A stretch of DNA of 64,000 nt from Rehmannia glutinosa (taxonomy: Eukaryota > Streptophyta > Magnoliopsida > Lamiales > Orobanchaceae). This document shows, in pieces, positions 54,895 to 64,000 of the stretch. Each line of letters opens with the position of its first letter. The first letter of the stretch is position 1. The position numbers and the translations under genes are program-made. The stretch lies in the NCBI GenBank assembly GCA_016081115.2, contig CM071930.1, forward strand, positions 29,651,641-29,715,640. The letters are read 5' to 3'. The notes beneath the pieces were generated by a model. It did no database searches, was not told the origin of the DNA, and was given only the letters and a program-made list of their open reading frames with translations.

Positions 54895-55887
54895 TTAGTC
54901 TGTTGGGTTTAGTCGTCTCGCAGCTAAGTTTTCTTGAACAACTTCTTCAATATCATTATGATGCAGACCTTCCAGGTGCCTCTGAAATTCATCTATATCA
55001 TCTTCATCAGGATTGAGTGCTCTTACATTTACATTTGGTTTATCAAAAACCACATGGATTGACTCTTCTGTGACCATAGTCATTTTGTTCAGCACTCTAT
55101 AAGCTTTACTCTCAGCTGAGTATCCAAAAAAGATACCTTCATCAGCTTTAGCATCAAAAGCTTTTAGGTTGTCCTTGCCATTGTTGTGGATGAAGCACTT
55201 GCATCCAAAGATTAAAAATATCCAACATTTGGCTTTCTCTCTGTCCAAATTTCATAGGGAGTTTTGAACAATTGCTTGTTAATCATACACCTATTCTGAG
55301 TGTAGCAAGCAATGTTGATTGCTTCACCAAAATCTCTTAGGCAAACTAGCTTCAGCTAACATGGTCCTTGCAGTTTCCTTGAGAGTTATGTTCCTTCTTT
55401 CAGCTACTCCATTCTGCTATGGAGTTTTTACAGCTGACAACTCATGAGCAATATCTTTTTCAAGACAATACTAAGTTATAATCCCATTGTCAAACTTAGT
55501 TCCCCTTTCATATATATCTTATCTTTACAATGGTTTGCCTCTTCTTATTTTGAACTCTTCTCATTAGCTGAGGCAATCTCTGTAAGGTTTTCTTCTTTTT
55601 ACACATAAATATTGTCCATGTGTATCATGAATAATCATCCACCACCACTAAGGTGTATTTCTTTCCACTGATACTAGTTGGTTCAACAGTACCAAATAAA
55701 TCCATATGCAGTAGATGCAATATTCTAGTTGAAGAAAACTTGACTTATCCTTAAAAGATGATTTAATTTGCTTTCTCATCTGGCATGCATCACAAATGTT
55801 TTCCGTCTTGTATACTGAGTCAGACAATCCTTCCACAAGATGACTTTTTGCAAGCTTGTTGATTGTCTTCAAATTCAGGTGACTCAA
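54895..55887 (-). pseudogene. GAG-pre-integrase and integrase of K
   Basis: The frame 55887-55648 starts SHLNLKTINKLAKSHLVEGL, then ICDACQMRKQIKSSFKDKS (the cysteine pair of the zinc finger) and LVSVERNTP, just before the first core segment. The middle of the core, near 55640-55260, is in changing frames. The frame 55248-54895 holds the core end and linker: FGCKCFIHNNGKDNLKAFD, DEGIFFGYSAESKAYRVLNK and EESIHVVFDKPNVN. It is responsible for integration. Several frameshifts are present. Confidence 0.83.
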
Positions 55888-56039
55888 CTTCTTATGTCAC
55901 AACCAACTTGTTTTGGTTGTACTCTTTGCTAGCAGACATGTGCTTGGTGTAGCAGTTGACCAATCCACTACATACATGTTCTTTTGCCTTGATCCTTGAA
56001 ACACAATTTCATTTGATTCAGCATTCTTGATCTGTCTAC

Positions 56040-56330
56040 ACCCATATTGAATCTAACATTATAGCCTTTGTCACATAATTGGCTGATGATCAGCAGATTG
56101 AAGTTGAGGCCTTCAACATATGTAACATCTGTGATTTCTAATCCATTTTTCCTTATGGATCATGTGCCTTCGATTTCCCTTGGAGCTGCATTTCCTCCAA
56201 ATATGACTTTGGCACCTTTGATTTACTTGAATTTTGACAGATTTCTCTTGTTTCCTGTCATATGTCTGGAACAACCACTATCCATGTACCAGGTTCCTTG
56301 GCACTCAGCTGCTCCGTGAACCTGCAATTA
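56040..56330 (-). pseudogene. Aspartic protease of K
   Basis: The - strand reads WYMDSGCSRHMTGNKRNLSK near 56300-56240, with the D-S-G active site intact, then GAKVIFGGNAAPREIEG and NGLEITDVTYVEGLNFNLL toward 56090. An in-frame stop lies in NLSKFK-stop-IKGAK near 56223 and another after EIEGT. The length and order match the protease of I1. It processes Gag-Pol. Upstream the frame 56497-56258 gives the typical gag-to-protease linker (TPQDPDKYGYLKTNF). Confidence 0.83.
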
Positions 56331-56497
56331 AGGAAATTAGTTTTTAGGTACCCATACTTGTCTGGGTCCTGAGGGGTTAGTGTTATAAGTTGTTCCAACC
56401 AACCTATAGCCAAATGATCTGACTCTAAGAAGTCGCCACCTATCAGTTCCATAATCATAATGCACATTAGCAAATTGCTTGGGAGCTTCAGGATCAT

Positions 56498-58511
56498 AAA
56501 GCTGTCTCTTTTTTATGTATGCCTATTTGTGTGTTTGAGCATTTGCTTTCTTGGGGGTAATACTGATATTTTTGTGCATATTAGGTTTTGTTCCTGGGTG
56601 CATATGTGTGCTGATTATAGCTCTTTTGCCTTGTGAATGACCTATGATGAGGTTGAGGTCTTTGCTACTTTGGCTTGTATCCTATAGGTGTTGGATGATA
56701 TCTCATTTGGTTATTCGAATCAGCTTAGCTTAGGTAATTTCTACCATTCCCATCATATGATTTTCTTTGCTAAAATCTCTGGGGCCTTTGGTAGGTCTGT
56801 TTAGATTTTACAGAGTATTTTCTGTTTGGAGTTTGCTGATGGACTTTTCTGAATTTAGTCTCAGTGTTGCTTCACAAGATACTCAATCAAGCTTCTTGCC
56901 TTTTCCCTTGTATCCAAGGCCAGTATGATTGTGATTGTGTTTTTGAGTGGGTGTTGGTGCAACATATGGTGCTTGGGATTTTTGGATTCCTTCATTGCTT
57001 GAGGATCCTTTTTCCATAACCACTCTTGGGACTTTGGCATGCACAAAGGAATTAAATCCAATGCTTGTCTTGTTACCACTTTCTTTCTGAATCATTATAA
57101 ATTCATCCAGTGATTTGGATGCCTTAGTGAATGATGCAATCATATTTTTAAGATCATTTTTCCTCTTTTCTGTAACAGCTAATTCTGTTTGGATCTTGGC
57201 AATTTCAACCTTCAACTTTGTGTTCTCATCAACTATGTGACTTAGAGTGCTCAGCTCTTTAGTCAGTTGTGAGTTTTAGCTTTTAAACTGGCTATTTTTC
57301 TCATTTAGCAGTGTGTGAGAGGTTTTTATGTGCTCAAAATCTTTCATTATCTTGCCAATAGAATCATAAAGATTTGTGGGTGATGAAGTGTTTGTGTCAC
57401 TATCACTATCACTAAAATCAAAATGAGATGAGTTAAAGTGTACCTTATCTTCTTGATCTTTGGAGTCTTGTTATTTGGCCATGAGGCATATCAAAGCCTC
57501 TTCCTCTGTGTCACTTGAGTAGTCTGCTTCACTACTATTTGTGTCTGTTGGTTCATTGCACTTGGTTGTTTCAGCAATCTCAGTAGCCAACATGGCTTTC
57601 TTCTTTTCTTGTCTTCTTTTTCTAAGACTTTTCTATCGTCTTCATTTATGTATTTGTTGACTGATGGATAAGGACAGTCAACATCAAATTGTCCTGGTTG
57701 CCTAGAATTCCAACACAGGCTTTCAGCTCTCTGATACTCAGTTCTTTAATTTTCAGCTCTCTTGGGCAGTCTTTCCTCCCTTTCTTCGGAAGGTGCTGAG
57801 TGTCGTCTTGAAAATTCACCTTTGTTCCTTTTATAGTTTTTATTGAAGAACTAATTGAACCTTTTTACCATCAGGGCAATCTCCGGTTGGTCTATTGTCT
57901 CCTTGTATTCAGCTCTCTTAGCTTCATCAGCCATGAGTGCAGTTGTCTCTTCTTGTTCCTTTCTTCTTAGCTCAAATTCAGATTCTTTAAGATCGGAGAA
58001 CAACTCATGGTTTGATGTCTTGGTGAGATCCATGGAATGTTTCAGGGCCATGACCTTAATTTCCCATTTACCTGGGAGAGACCTTAGGATCTTCATACAC
58101 ATATCCTTATGTGTGTAATCCTTCCTAGAACTGGAAGCTCATTGGTGATCTTTGTGAATCAGGCATCCAGTTGATCCAGACTTTCACTTGTAATCATTTT
58201 AAAATTTTCAAATATTTGGACTGCAACATTTAATTTATTTTCTTTGATTTGATCAAACCCTTCACAAATCAAAGTGAGTTTTTCTCAAATTTCTTCGGTA
58301 GGTTTGCAAGATTTGACTTTATTAAACATAACCTTATCAAGAGTTTTATAGAGAATATCCTTGGCAATATTGTCAATGTTGTATCTCTTTCGATCATTGT
58401 TAGTCCACTCACAACGAGGTTTTTCCACCACAGATGAGCCTGCATACGAATTTTCTAATCATCAAACTCTTCCACAGTAAACATTGCAATGCGCATTAGA
58501 TTTGCTTCCAT
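56498..58511 (-). pseudogene. Gag of K
   Basis: The - strand ATG at 58511 gives MEANLMRIAMFTVEEFDD and then a TAG where a tryptophan codon is found in I1, so translation would stop after 18 codons. Capsid sequence continues: 58102-57851 with KILRSLPGKWEIKVMALKHS and ELRRKEQEETTALMADEA. About 140 bp of the N-terminal region present in I1 are missing near 58430. The zinc knuckle near 57665-57705 is degenerate (CWNSRQPGQFDVDC). A coiled-coil frame at 57215-56883 reads MKVEIAKIQTELAVTEKRKN. It would encode the particle protein; this copy is non-functional. Confidence 0.82.
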
Positions 58512-58602
58512 CTTTTGAAATAAAAAAACTCAAGTGTTGATTATTTTGAAAAAGAATGAGATCTAGTTCAGTAACCAGTGTGGAAGGCTCAACGAATCAA
58601 CC

Positions 58603-58614
58603 ACTCTGATACCA
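58603..58614 (-). other. Primer binding site of K
   Basis: The - strand reads TGGTATCAGAGT two bases inside the 5' LTR, 11 of 12 matches to the initiator methionine tRNA complement. Confidence 0.92.
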
Positions 58615-58616
58615 CT

Positions 58617-60078
58617 TGTAGGTCTCAAGGGGTGATGTTTAAGGTTTAGAGGGGGAGGGGTTGAATAAACCTTACCAACTTTTCGATTTAATCCTTTCAA
58701 AATATTTTCAGAGTTAACTCAAATCAACTAAGTACTTGAGGGACAGCTAGGTTGGCTTACACACCAAAGTTACCCAGTAAACAGACTCGACTGAGTTGTT
58801 GATAATATAACTTAGCTGCTTTCAGTTAACACTTAGAATTACACTTGATTTGATTTTGTCAGCGGAAGACTTTTCACCCTTATGAATTTTAAACACGTTT
58901 TACAATCTTGTTTTAGCAATAGTTATTATCAGCAGATTTTAGCAATTTTAACTTAGAAGCAAATATGAAATAAAGGCAAGAAATAAATATCTTGTAAAAT
59001 AAATAAGACACAAGCAAATTTGTAGTGGTTGAAGGATAGGGTAATTCCTCTAATTCACTCTTCTCTAACTCCTAGAGGAATCCACTAAGTAACTTGATCT
59101 TGGTTACAAAGCAGTCAACAGTCCGAGTCATCTTCGATCACCCAGCCTGGTGCTCCTGAGACTCAGCTTCTTAACAAAACAGTTGTCTTGCTACTTCAGC
59201 TCCTTCAAACTCATGGATTTTTTCACACAGCCCTCCACTGAGTCTAAAGTTTCTAGTTTGAACTGGAACCTTACTACTTCTACTTCAACCTTGGAGAGTA
59301 GACCACTTGTTCTTTAAACAAGTTTCCCTCTTTAACTGATGAAGTAATCCTTCCTTCACTGAATGTGTTGGATTGAATTCCTTCGAAATAGGTCTTGAGA
59401 GAGTTTGTAAGTTATTGCTTGCTTGTATGCTAGATACTCTTATGAAATTTGTAACATTCTCTCACTTGCTTCTCAGCCTTTTATAGTGCATATTTGAAAT
59501 TATGTCCATTGAAGAGATTGACACAATTTCAAATCACACTCGTAGGTTGTTAGCTTGTCTTGTCTTACAACATTGATGTGGATCGTACCATGAATTAAAT
59601 GCTCTACCGCCTTTCCTTAAACTCTGCAGGTTTTCAGGTACATCTCATTGGTTCCTTGAGTTTTGCACTCTTTCAGCAAAACATCTTTATTGCTGGAAGC
59701 CTGACACATGCCTATTTCAGCAAAACCTTGACTTGTCTTGGCAACAGATCTCTGTCAGCTTTCTTCAAGTTTTGTCTACATAATACCCATTTGACATTCG
59801 ATTCCAATCATTTTGGAATGACTTAGCTATCAGTAAGCTGACTGAGACAGCTTTTCTGTCACTTCACTGAGTCTTCAATTCACTTCACACAGCTGACACA
59901 CAGCTTGGTCTTCTCTTTGATCTTCAGTCGAGTATTGTAATCTTTAACTTAGTTGACTTCAACTCAGCTTATACAGCCCTATCTATTACAAGTTGAATTA
60001 CATATAATATGAGATACCAACTTCCGAATCTACGTTTTACATGGTATCATCAAAATCTAAACAAAAATTTTCCCAACT
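58617..60078 (-). repeat. 5' LTR of K
   Basis: This 1462-bp LTR is very similar to 46005-47391. The outermost base is changed: the + strand ends ...CCCAACT rather than ...CCCAACA, so the terminal TG of the - strand reads AG. That position is defined by the GATGG duplication beside it. Confidence 0.92.
59477..59489 (-). promoter_or_regulatory. LTR TATA box of K
   Basis: The - strand reads CACTATAAAAGG in the 5' LTR. The equivalent in the 3' LTR is at 46788-46800. This is the shared promoter core of the family. Confidence 0.62.
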
Positions 60079-60600
60079 GATGGGAGCTTTGTGGAAGCTT
60101 CCAAGCAAGACCAGCCTTACGAACCACTTCTTTGAAATCCTTTCATTGTTGAAGATGAAAAAGATGAGCATTCTCCAACAGGGATATGTAGGAGTGAACG
60201 CTATGATTGATCCTTCTATAACTAAACTTAGCATTTTCATGTTTACAGTACATGTTTATTTCATTCCAAATGTGCCAAAAAATTAGACAATGAAGGATAG
60301 TTGTGATATGTGATGTTTGTGCAAAAGGTGTCAAATGAAACCAACTAGATATCAAAATATTCATGTGTGTAGTGTGTGGCAGTGAGCACCCCAGCCATTG
60401 AGAAAAATGACACAAAACTTCCATCACCTGATTATTAGAAAGAGAGAGATGAAGTACAGTTTCCACGGTGGGGTTAGGGACAGAGTGTTGAGAGATAGAA
60501 ATGTTACCAGGGCAACATTGGCATTTAGATGCTAGAGCTATTCATCTGGCCTGAATTCTACAGTCAATAGGGAGCCTGTTTTTGTAATACCCGAGCCTCT
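60079..60600 (-). pseudogene. LINE fragment: zinc-binding (zf-RVT) domain upstream of RNase H
   Basis: The - strand reads NRLPIDCRIQAR, ASKCQCCPGNIS, VETVLHLSLSNNQVMEVLCHFSQWLG, ILHCLIFWHIWNEINMY and SYISLLENAHLFHLQQ, a stop at 60143-60145, then KDFKEVVRKAGLAWKLPQSS up to the border of K. This matches the zf-RVT region between RT and RNase H of plant LINE ORF2. Beyond K the RNase H domain follows in phase at 46004-45378. The 5' end of the LINE fades out near 60600. No RT motifs are seen, so the element is strongly 5'-truncated, which is usual for LINEs. Confidence 0.83.
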
Positions 60601-60945
60601 CACAACTCATTAGCCAATATAATTCATTCATTACATGTGATTTATGTGCAATTTGCATTGATATTGACATTGTGTAATTCATTTTTTTTTTATAGGTCAT
60701 GAATATTTGCATATTTTTTTAAATTCTCAAATAGTGCTAGTTGTTGGATTTCTTGTTTAAACAATGTATTTTTCATGGAGATATAAAGATCTAGGTGTCA
60801 AACTTTTAGATACCATTAGATTATACGTGGTAAAACATAGCGGTGATAAGTGGCTTCGATGTTTTGAAAACTTGCTGAAAAACCCGATATGTATATATAT
60901 ACACACATGAGAAAAAGAAGTTATATACGGGAATTGTAGTTTTAA

Positions 60946-60987
<42 letters not shown>

Positions 60988-61106
60988 GTAATAATAATAA
61001 TAATAATAATAATAGTTGTAGTAATAAAGGGTGATAAGACTTAATTATGCAATAAGAAACGTATTGCATATAAATATTACATATAAAATAAAATATATAC
61101 ATATAT
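60601..61106. other. AT-rich non-coding sequence
   Basis: No ORF or recognisable element apart from the AAT microsatellite at 60947-61015. It may be the native DNA into which the LINE inserted, but the LINE's own duplication could not be identified. Confidence 0.4.
60947..61015. repeat. (TAA)n microsatellite
   Basis: About 23 trinucleotide units of TAA, interrupted once by AGTAA near 60988. The leucine-rich - strand frame seen here is only this repeat read in reverse. Confidence 0.95.
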
Positions 61107-62164
61107 AGGATTTGGATCTGGTGAGTTCATAGAATTTAAATAAGTACGTGAGACCAAATCTAGAGCATTGACCTCTTTTTTTTAACGATGCAGATTTAAT
61201 TGACTTTTATTTTAGTTTATATTTAATTAATAGTTGTTAAGGATACGTAGGTAATTTTGTTTGAATATCGAGTAAAAAATGGAAGTTATTTTTGGTAGTG
61301 CGCGTTCACATTCTGGATTTTTAGGATTTGTTTGAAATCGTATCTCTGACCTTATCCGATGTGAGAAATATTTTGCTTATTGAAGATAAATATGTTGCTT
61401 ATTGAAGACAAATATGTTGCTTGTTTTGGATATGTTTGAAACCGTATCTTTGAAATTCTCTCTTTTCTTTCACAGTCAAACTTCCAATTAATATTGGCGC
61501 ATTCGGCTGTGCGAAATATGTTACTTATTGGGGACAAATATGTTGCTTATTTAGGCAGACAATGTTGCAACCACAAACTATTCTCTTTGATTTGTCTTTT
61601 TATATATATGTAATTTTGTTGCTTATTTATGTCTACTATGTTGCTTATCAAGGACAAATATGTTGCTTATTTAGGCAGACAATATTGCTAAGTAAGTATA
61701 TTGCCTCTTTATGTGGATTGTGTTGCTTATTGAAGACAACTATTTTGCTTATTTAAGTAGACAATGTTGCTAAGATTGGTGCAAATCTGTTGATTTAAAT
61801 AGGTCAAATGTCTTGTGTATATATATATATATATTTGTTGCTTTTCTATGTCAACCGTGTTGCTTATTAATGACAAATATGTTGCTTAGACATTGTATAT
61901 TTAGTTTTTACAAATATTACGTAATTTTGATATAGTTTTAGATGGTAAGATAACATCTATGTTGTTGTGTGTCACTAGCTTCCCTAATTTTATGGGATAT
62001 GATTGATTGGTTTGGACTAATATACCCCATTTATCAATTTAATTAGGTATTATTATATATTTTAAGCATATTTATTATTAGTCATTGAAATTTGTTGATC
62101 TGTGGTCCCGATTTGGTCTTACGTACTTACCTAAGGTATTGGTCTCATATAACCCTTCCCCTAC
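61107..62164. mobile_element. Inverted-repeat non-autonomous element X1
   Basis: It is bordered on both sides by TA-rich microsatellite. The left end contains AAGTACGTGAGACCAAATC (61143-61161), whose near-perfect inverse, GATTTGGTCTTACGTACTT, lies at about 62109-62127 (18 of 19 matches). Further out is GGTCTCAT at 62142-62149. The interior has no coding capacity and consists largely of a degenerate repeat of TTGCTTATT. It has the structure of a MITE-like or foldback element of about 1.06 kb, related to X2. The family is unknown. Confidence 0.6.
61376..61900. repeat. Degenerate repeat with TTGCTTATT core inside X1
   Basis: Repeated blocks resemble ATGTTGCTTATTGAAGACAA, at 61381, 61399, 61511, 61541, 61620, 61641, 61660, 61720, 61746, 61860 and others, at irregular spacing of about 18-40 bp. 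No ORF is maintained across it. Confidence 0.8.
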
Positions 62165-62308
62165 ATATATATGTACTAATCTTGTATATATAAATATATA
62201 TTGTCTGATATCCTCAAAGTGGACTTTTATATGATATATACACACACATAATTTATATGTATATTTAACATAGATAGTTTAAGTTATATATATATATATA
62301 TATATATA
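62165..62308. repeat. TA-rich spacer between X1 and X2
   Basis: Contains a (TA)n run at 62287-62307 directly at the left edge of X2, plus shorter TATATATA stretches. No gene. Confidence 0.8.
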
Positions 62309-63330
62309 GGAGGGGATCCTGTGAGACCACCCACCTAAGTTAGTCCATAGGACCAAATCTACACCATCCAATAGTAAATCAATGGCCAAGATATATTACA
62401 ATATATACATCATTTCATAAGTAAGTATACAACAGAAGGGGTAAAATAGGAATCCAGGAAATTAAATATAGTAACCGCTTCCTAAAAATTAGGGACGTGA
62501 TTTTGTATTGATCACGTCCCCATAATCAAGCGATTCACCTTTCCTTTCTCTCCCTTCCTATTCGAACCTGCAAATTATTCAAATATGTCAACAAAATCGT
62601 GCAACAATTAATGAAAAGTATACAATTACGCTAAACTAACAATACATTAAAACATTACTAAGTATACATAAATAATTAACTAAGTATACAATTACACTAA
62701 ACTACCTGTACATTAAAACTTTACTAAGTATACATAAATATTTAACTAAGTATACAATTACATTGAACTAACTATACATTAAAATAATACTAAATATACA
62801 GAAACATTTAACTAAGTATACAATTACACTGAATTACTTATATAACTAAGTATACAATTCCATTGAACTAAGTATACAAATCCACAGAACTAAGTATACC
62901 AATTCACTAAACTACTTACTAAACTACTTATATAACTAAGAATACGATTCCGCTGAACCAAGTATACAAATCCACAGAACTAAATATACAATAAAACATG
63001 ACTAAGTATACAAGTCCACTGAACTAAGTATACAATAAAATGACTGTTCACAAATATGGCGGAAAGAATTATCAATTTTGAAAAAAACGGTTGAAGTTGA
63101 TGATTTTTCCTCCCTAAAAATCGGGTAACTGAAAAGGTAGGATTATGTTTCCTTAAATATAGCTAATAACTATCCAATTAACATAACTAATTAAATATAA
63201 AAGTACAATTATACCCTTATATGCCTAAATTAACTAAAATGATCTACACCATCCAAAATTTTAAATCAAAAGTCCATAAGTATTCTTATGGACTAACCTA
63301 AAGGGATTGGTCTCATTTGAACCAATCTCT
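62309..63330. mobile_element. Inverted-repeat non-autonomous element X2
   Basis: The left end GTGAGACCACCCACCTAAG with TTAGTCCATA (62320-62348) is mirrored at the right by TATGGACTAACCTAAAG and TTGGTCTCAT (63288-63317). The element sits between a (TA)n tract and ATATATATATA. ACCAAATCTACACCATCC-like sequence near the left end (62352-62369) recurs in direct orientation at 63242-63256. The interior is non-coding and contains a repeat with an AACTAAGTATACAA core. It is related to X1 by its ends (GAGACCA, GGACCAAATCTA). The family is not identified. Confidence 0.6.
62630..63040. repeat. Degenerate repeat with AACTAAGTATACAATT core inside X2
   Basis: AACTAAGTATACAA or close variants occur about every 20-60 bp: near 62679, 62744, 62812, 62846, 62868, 62890, 62998 and 63023, alternating with ACATTAAAAC-type blocks. 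Non-coding. Confidence 0.8.
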
Positions 63331-63395
63331 ATATATATATACACGTAGTTGATATTCATGTATAATTAAGTACCCCACACACACACACTTACTTA

Positions 63396-63480
63396 AAGAT
63401 ATATATAACATTAATATATATGTGTGGCGCTTCCACCGCCTCAAGAAAACTAATGTAGATATATACACGAACAGATAGAC
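63396..63480 (+). promoter_or_regulatory. Possible promoter and 5' UTR of the gene at 63481
   Basis: An AT-rich stretch with TATATATAAC at 63399-63408 lies about 75 bases before the ATG and could be the TATA box. An A/C-rich leader follows. The evidence is positional only. Confidence 0.35.
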
Positions 63481-63533
63481 ATGGCTCAAACACTAATTGA
63501 TGATGACAAGCAGGCCTACAAGAGAAGCAATTG
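63481..63533 (+). CDS. Candidate first coding exon of a spliced plant gene
   Basis: The ATG at 63481 opens MAQTLIDDDKQAYKRSNW. After 17 codons plus two bases the sequence is TTG|GTAAGTT, a near-ideal plant 5' splice site at 63533/63534. Unspliced, the frame would end in TAA directly afterward (63535-63537). The AT-rich sequence to the end of the window fits an intron. The rest of the gene lies to the right. This is the only non-transposon coding sequence I can support. I do not recognise the protein from 18 residues, and a chance ORF remains possible. Confidence 0.45.
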
Positions 63534-64000
63534 GTAAGTTAACTCCATGCTCTATGTTCTCTTGTTTGATTCATGGTCATGATAACAAATTAAGATTTGT
63601 TTAAATGTTGATTTCGATTTTAGGAGGGGAATCCTCGCAAATTATTTGCATAAAATTAATTACTAATAAACTTACAAGAAATCGATGTGGTATTAAGTGT
63701 TCAATATTTATAGAAAAGAAAAAAAAAAGTTGCAATTAGTTGTATGTAGTTTAAAACCTCAATTATGAGAAAAAATAAAAAAAAATGATGATTTTGGCCA
63801 GCGGAATAAGAAAATAAATTAAATGGCTAAATTACATATTTCAAGTATCTTGTACGTGTGGCAGATTGAAGAAATTGAGATAAGGGTTTGATTTCAGTTG
63901 ATCATATTTTAACTGTTCTAATAAATATTGTTCTTGTTTATTTTTATATGGGATAAAGCAATGAGGTTAGTTAAGTAAGGTCATAACATTTAAGGTTTTG
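63534..64000 (+). other. Probable first intron (continues off the window)
   Basis: AT-rich and non-coding, beginning with GTAAGTT. It contains A-rich tracts at 63717-63729 and 63773-63785. No acceptor can be assigned because the next exon is not in view. Confidence 0.35.

Larger units (their letters stand above)
46005..60078 (-). mobile_element. Copia retrotransposon K, full length, inserted in the LINE
   Basis: This 14.1-kb element is on the - strand, with LTRs at 58617-60078 (5') and 46005-47391 (3'), a primer binding site, a polypurine tract and perfect GATGG target duplications. It is the same family as A, I1 and E/H. It carries gag, protease, integrase, RT, RNase H and a complete-length additional ORF of about 5 kb. 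Pol is broken by stops and frameshifts, but the RT frame (235 codons) and much of the extra ORF are open for long stretches. It is the best copy in the window for studying the extra ORF. Confidence 0.93.

Noticed and set aside
60821..61102. A leucine-rich ORF that might look like a membrane protein
   Set aside because: The leucine run is the (TAA)n microsatellite read on the - strand.
1..64000. A bacterial-style defence or metabolic gene cluster
   Set aside because: No operon-like runs of intact ORFs, no ribosome binding sites, and nearly all coding similarity is to plant retroelements.

Overview
This window is intergenic DNA from a flowering plant, probably a eudicot. It is almost entirely layered retrotransposons. 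The evidence is several Ty1/copia elements with tRNA-iMet-type primer binding sites, a decayed Ty3/gypsy element of the Tat type with a second RNase H, an L1-type LINE tail, AT-rich foldback elements and, at the right edge, what looks like the first exon of an ordinary spliced gene. Species cannot be read from the sequence. Nearly all coding regions are broken by stops and frameshifts.

Layout. (1) 1-17241: copia element A on the + strand, running off the left edge. Copia element I1 (206-13683, - strand) is inserted in A's integrase with a 5-bp target duplication. (2) 17242-17951 and 27840-27944: remnants of an older copia, D (- strand). Its integrase is split by LTR C (17952-19011 and 27428-27839), and LTR C is split by copia element B (19012-27422, - strand), the best preserved element here. 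(3) 27945-30498 and 43954-45377: halves E and H of one copia element, separated by a 13.5-kb composite insertion (30499-43953) bounded by the same 5-mer. The composite holds a gypsy element F (30744-41663), a CACTA-like end and unclassified sequence. (4) 45378-46004 and 60079-60600: two parts of a LINE 3' end, split by copia element K (46005-60078, - strand). (5) 60600-63480: AT-rich DNA with microsatellites and two related ~1-kb inverted-repeat elements, X1 and X2. (6) 63481-63533: candidate first exon with a consensus splice donor.

A, I1, E/H and K belong to one copia family. Its members have LTRs of 1.2-1.5 kb, gag, protease, integrase, RT, RNase H and a very long additional sense ORF (about 4.5-5 kb in I1 and K) between RNase H and the 3' LTR. 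LTR C is also of this family. B is a different copia with no such ORF. The extra ORF has a conserved C-terminal motif followed by a charged coiled-coil tail, and is the least explained coding feature of the window. I found no CRISPR array, rRNA, tRNA or bacterial-type system.

The nesting gives a relative order: D before C before B; D before A before I1; E/H before the composite; LINE before K. Differences between the two LTRs of I1 cluster at CAG/CTG-like motifs between long identical stretches, which raises the possibility that some of its frameshifts are consensus errors.
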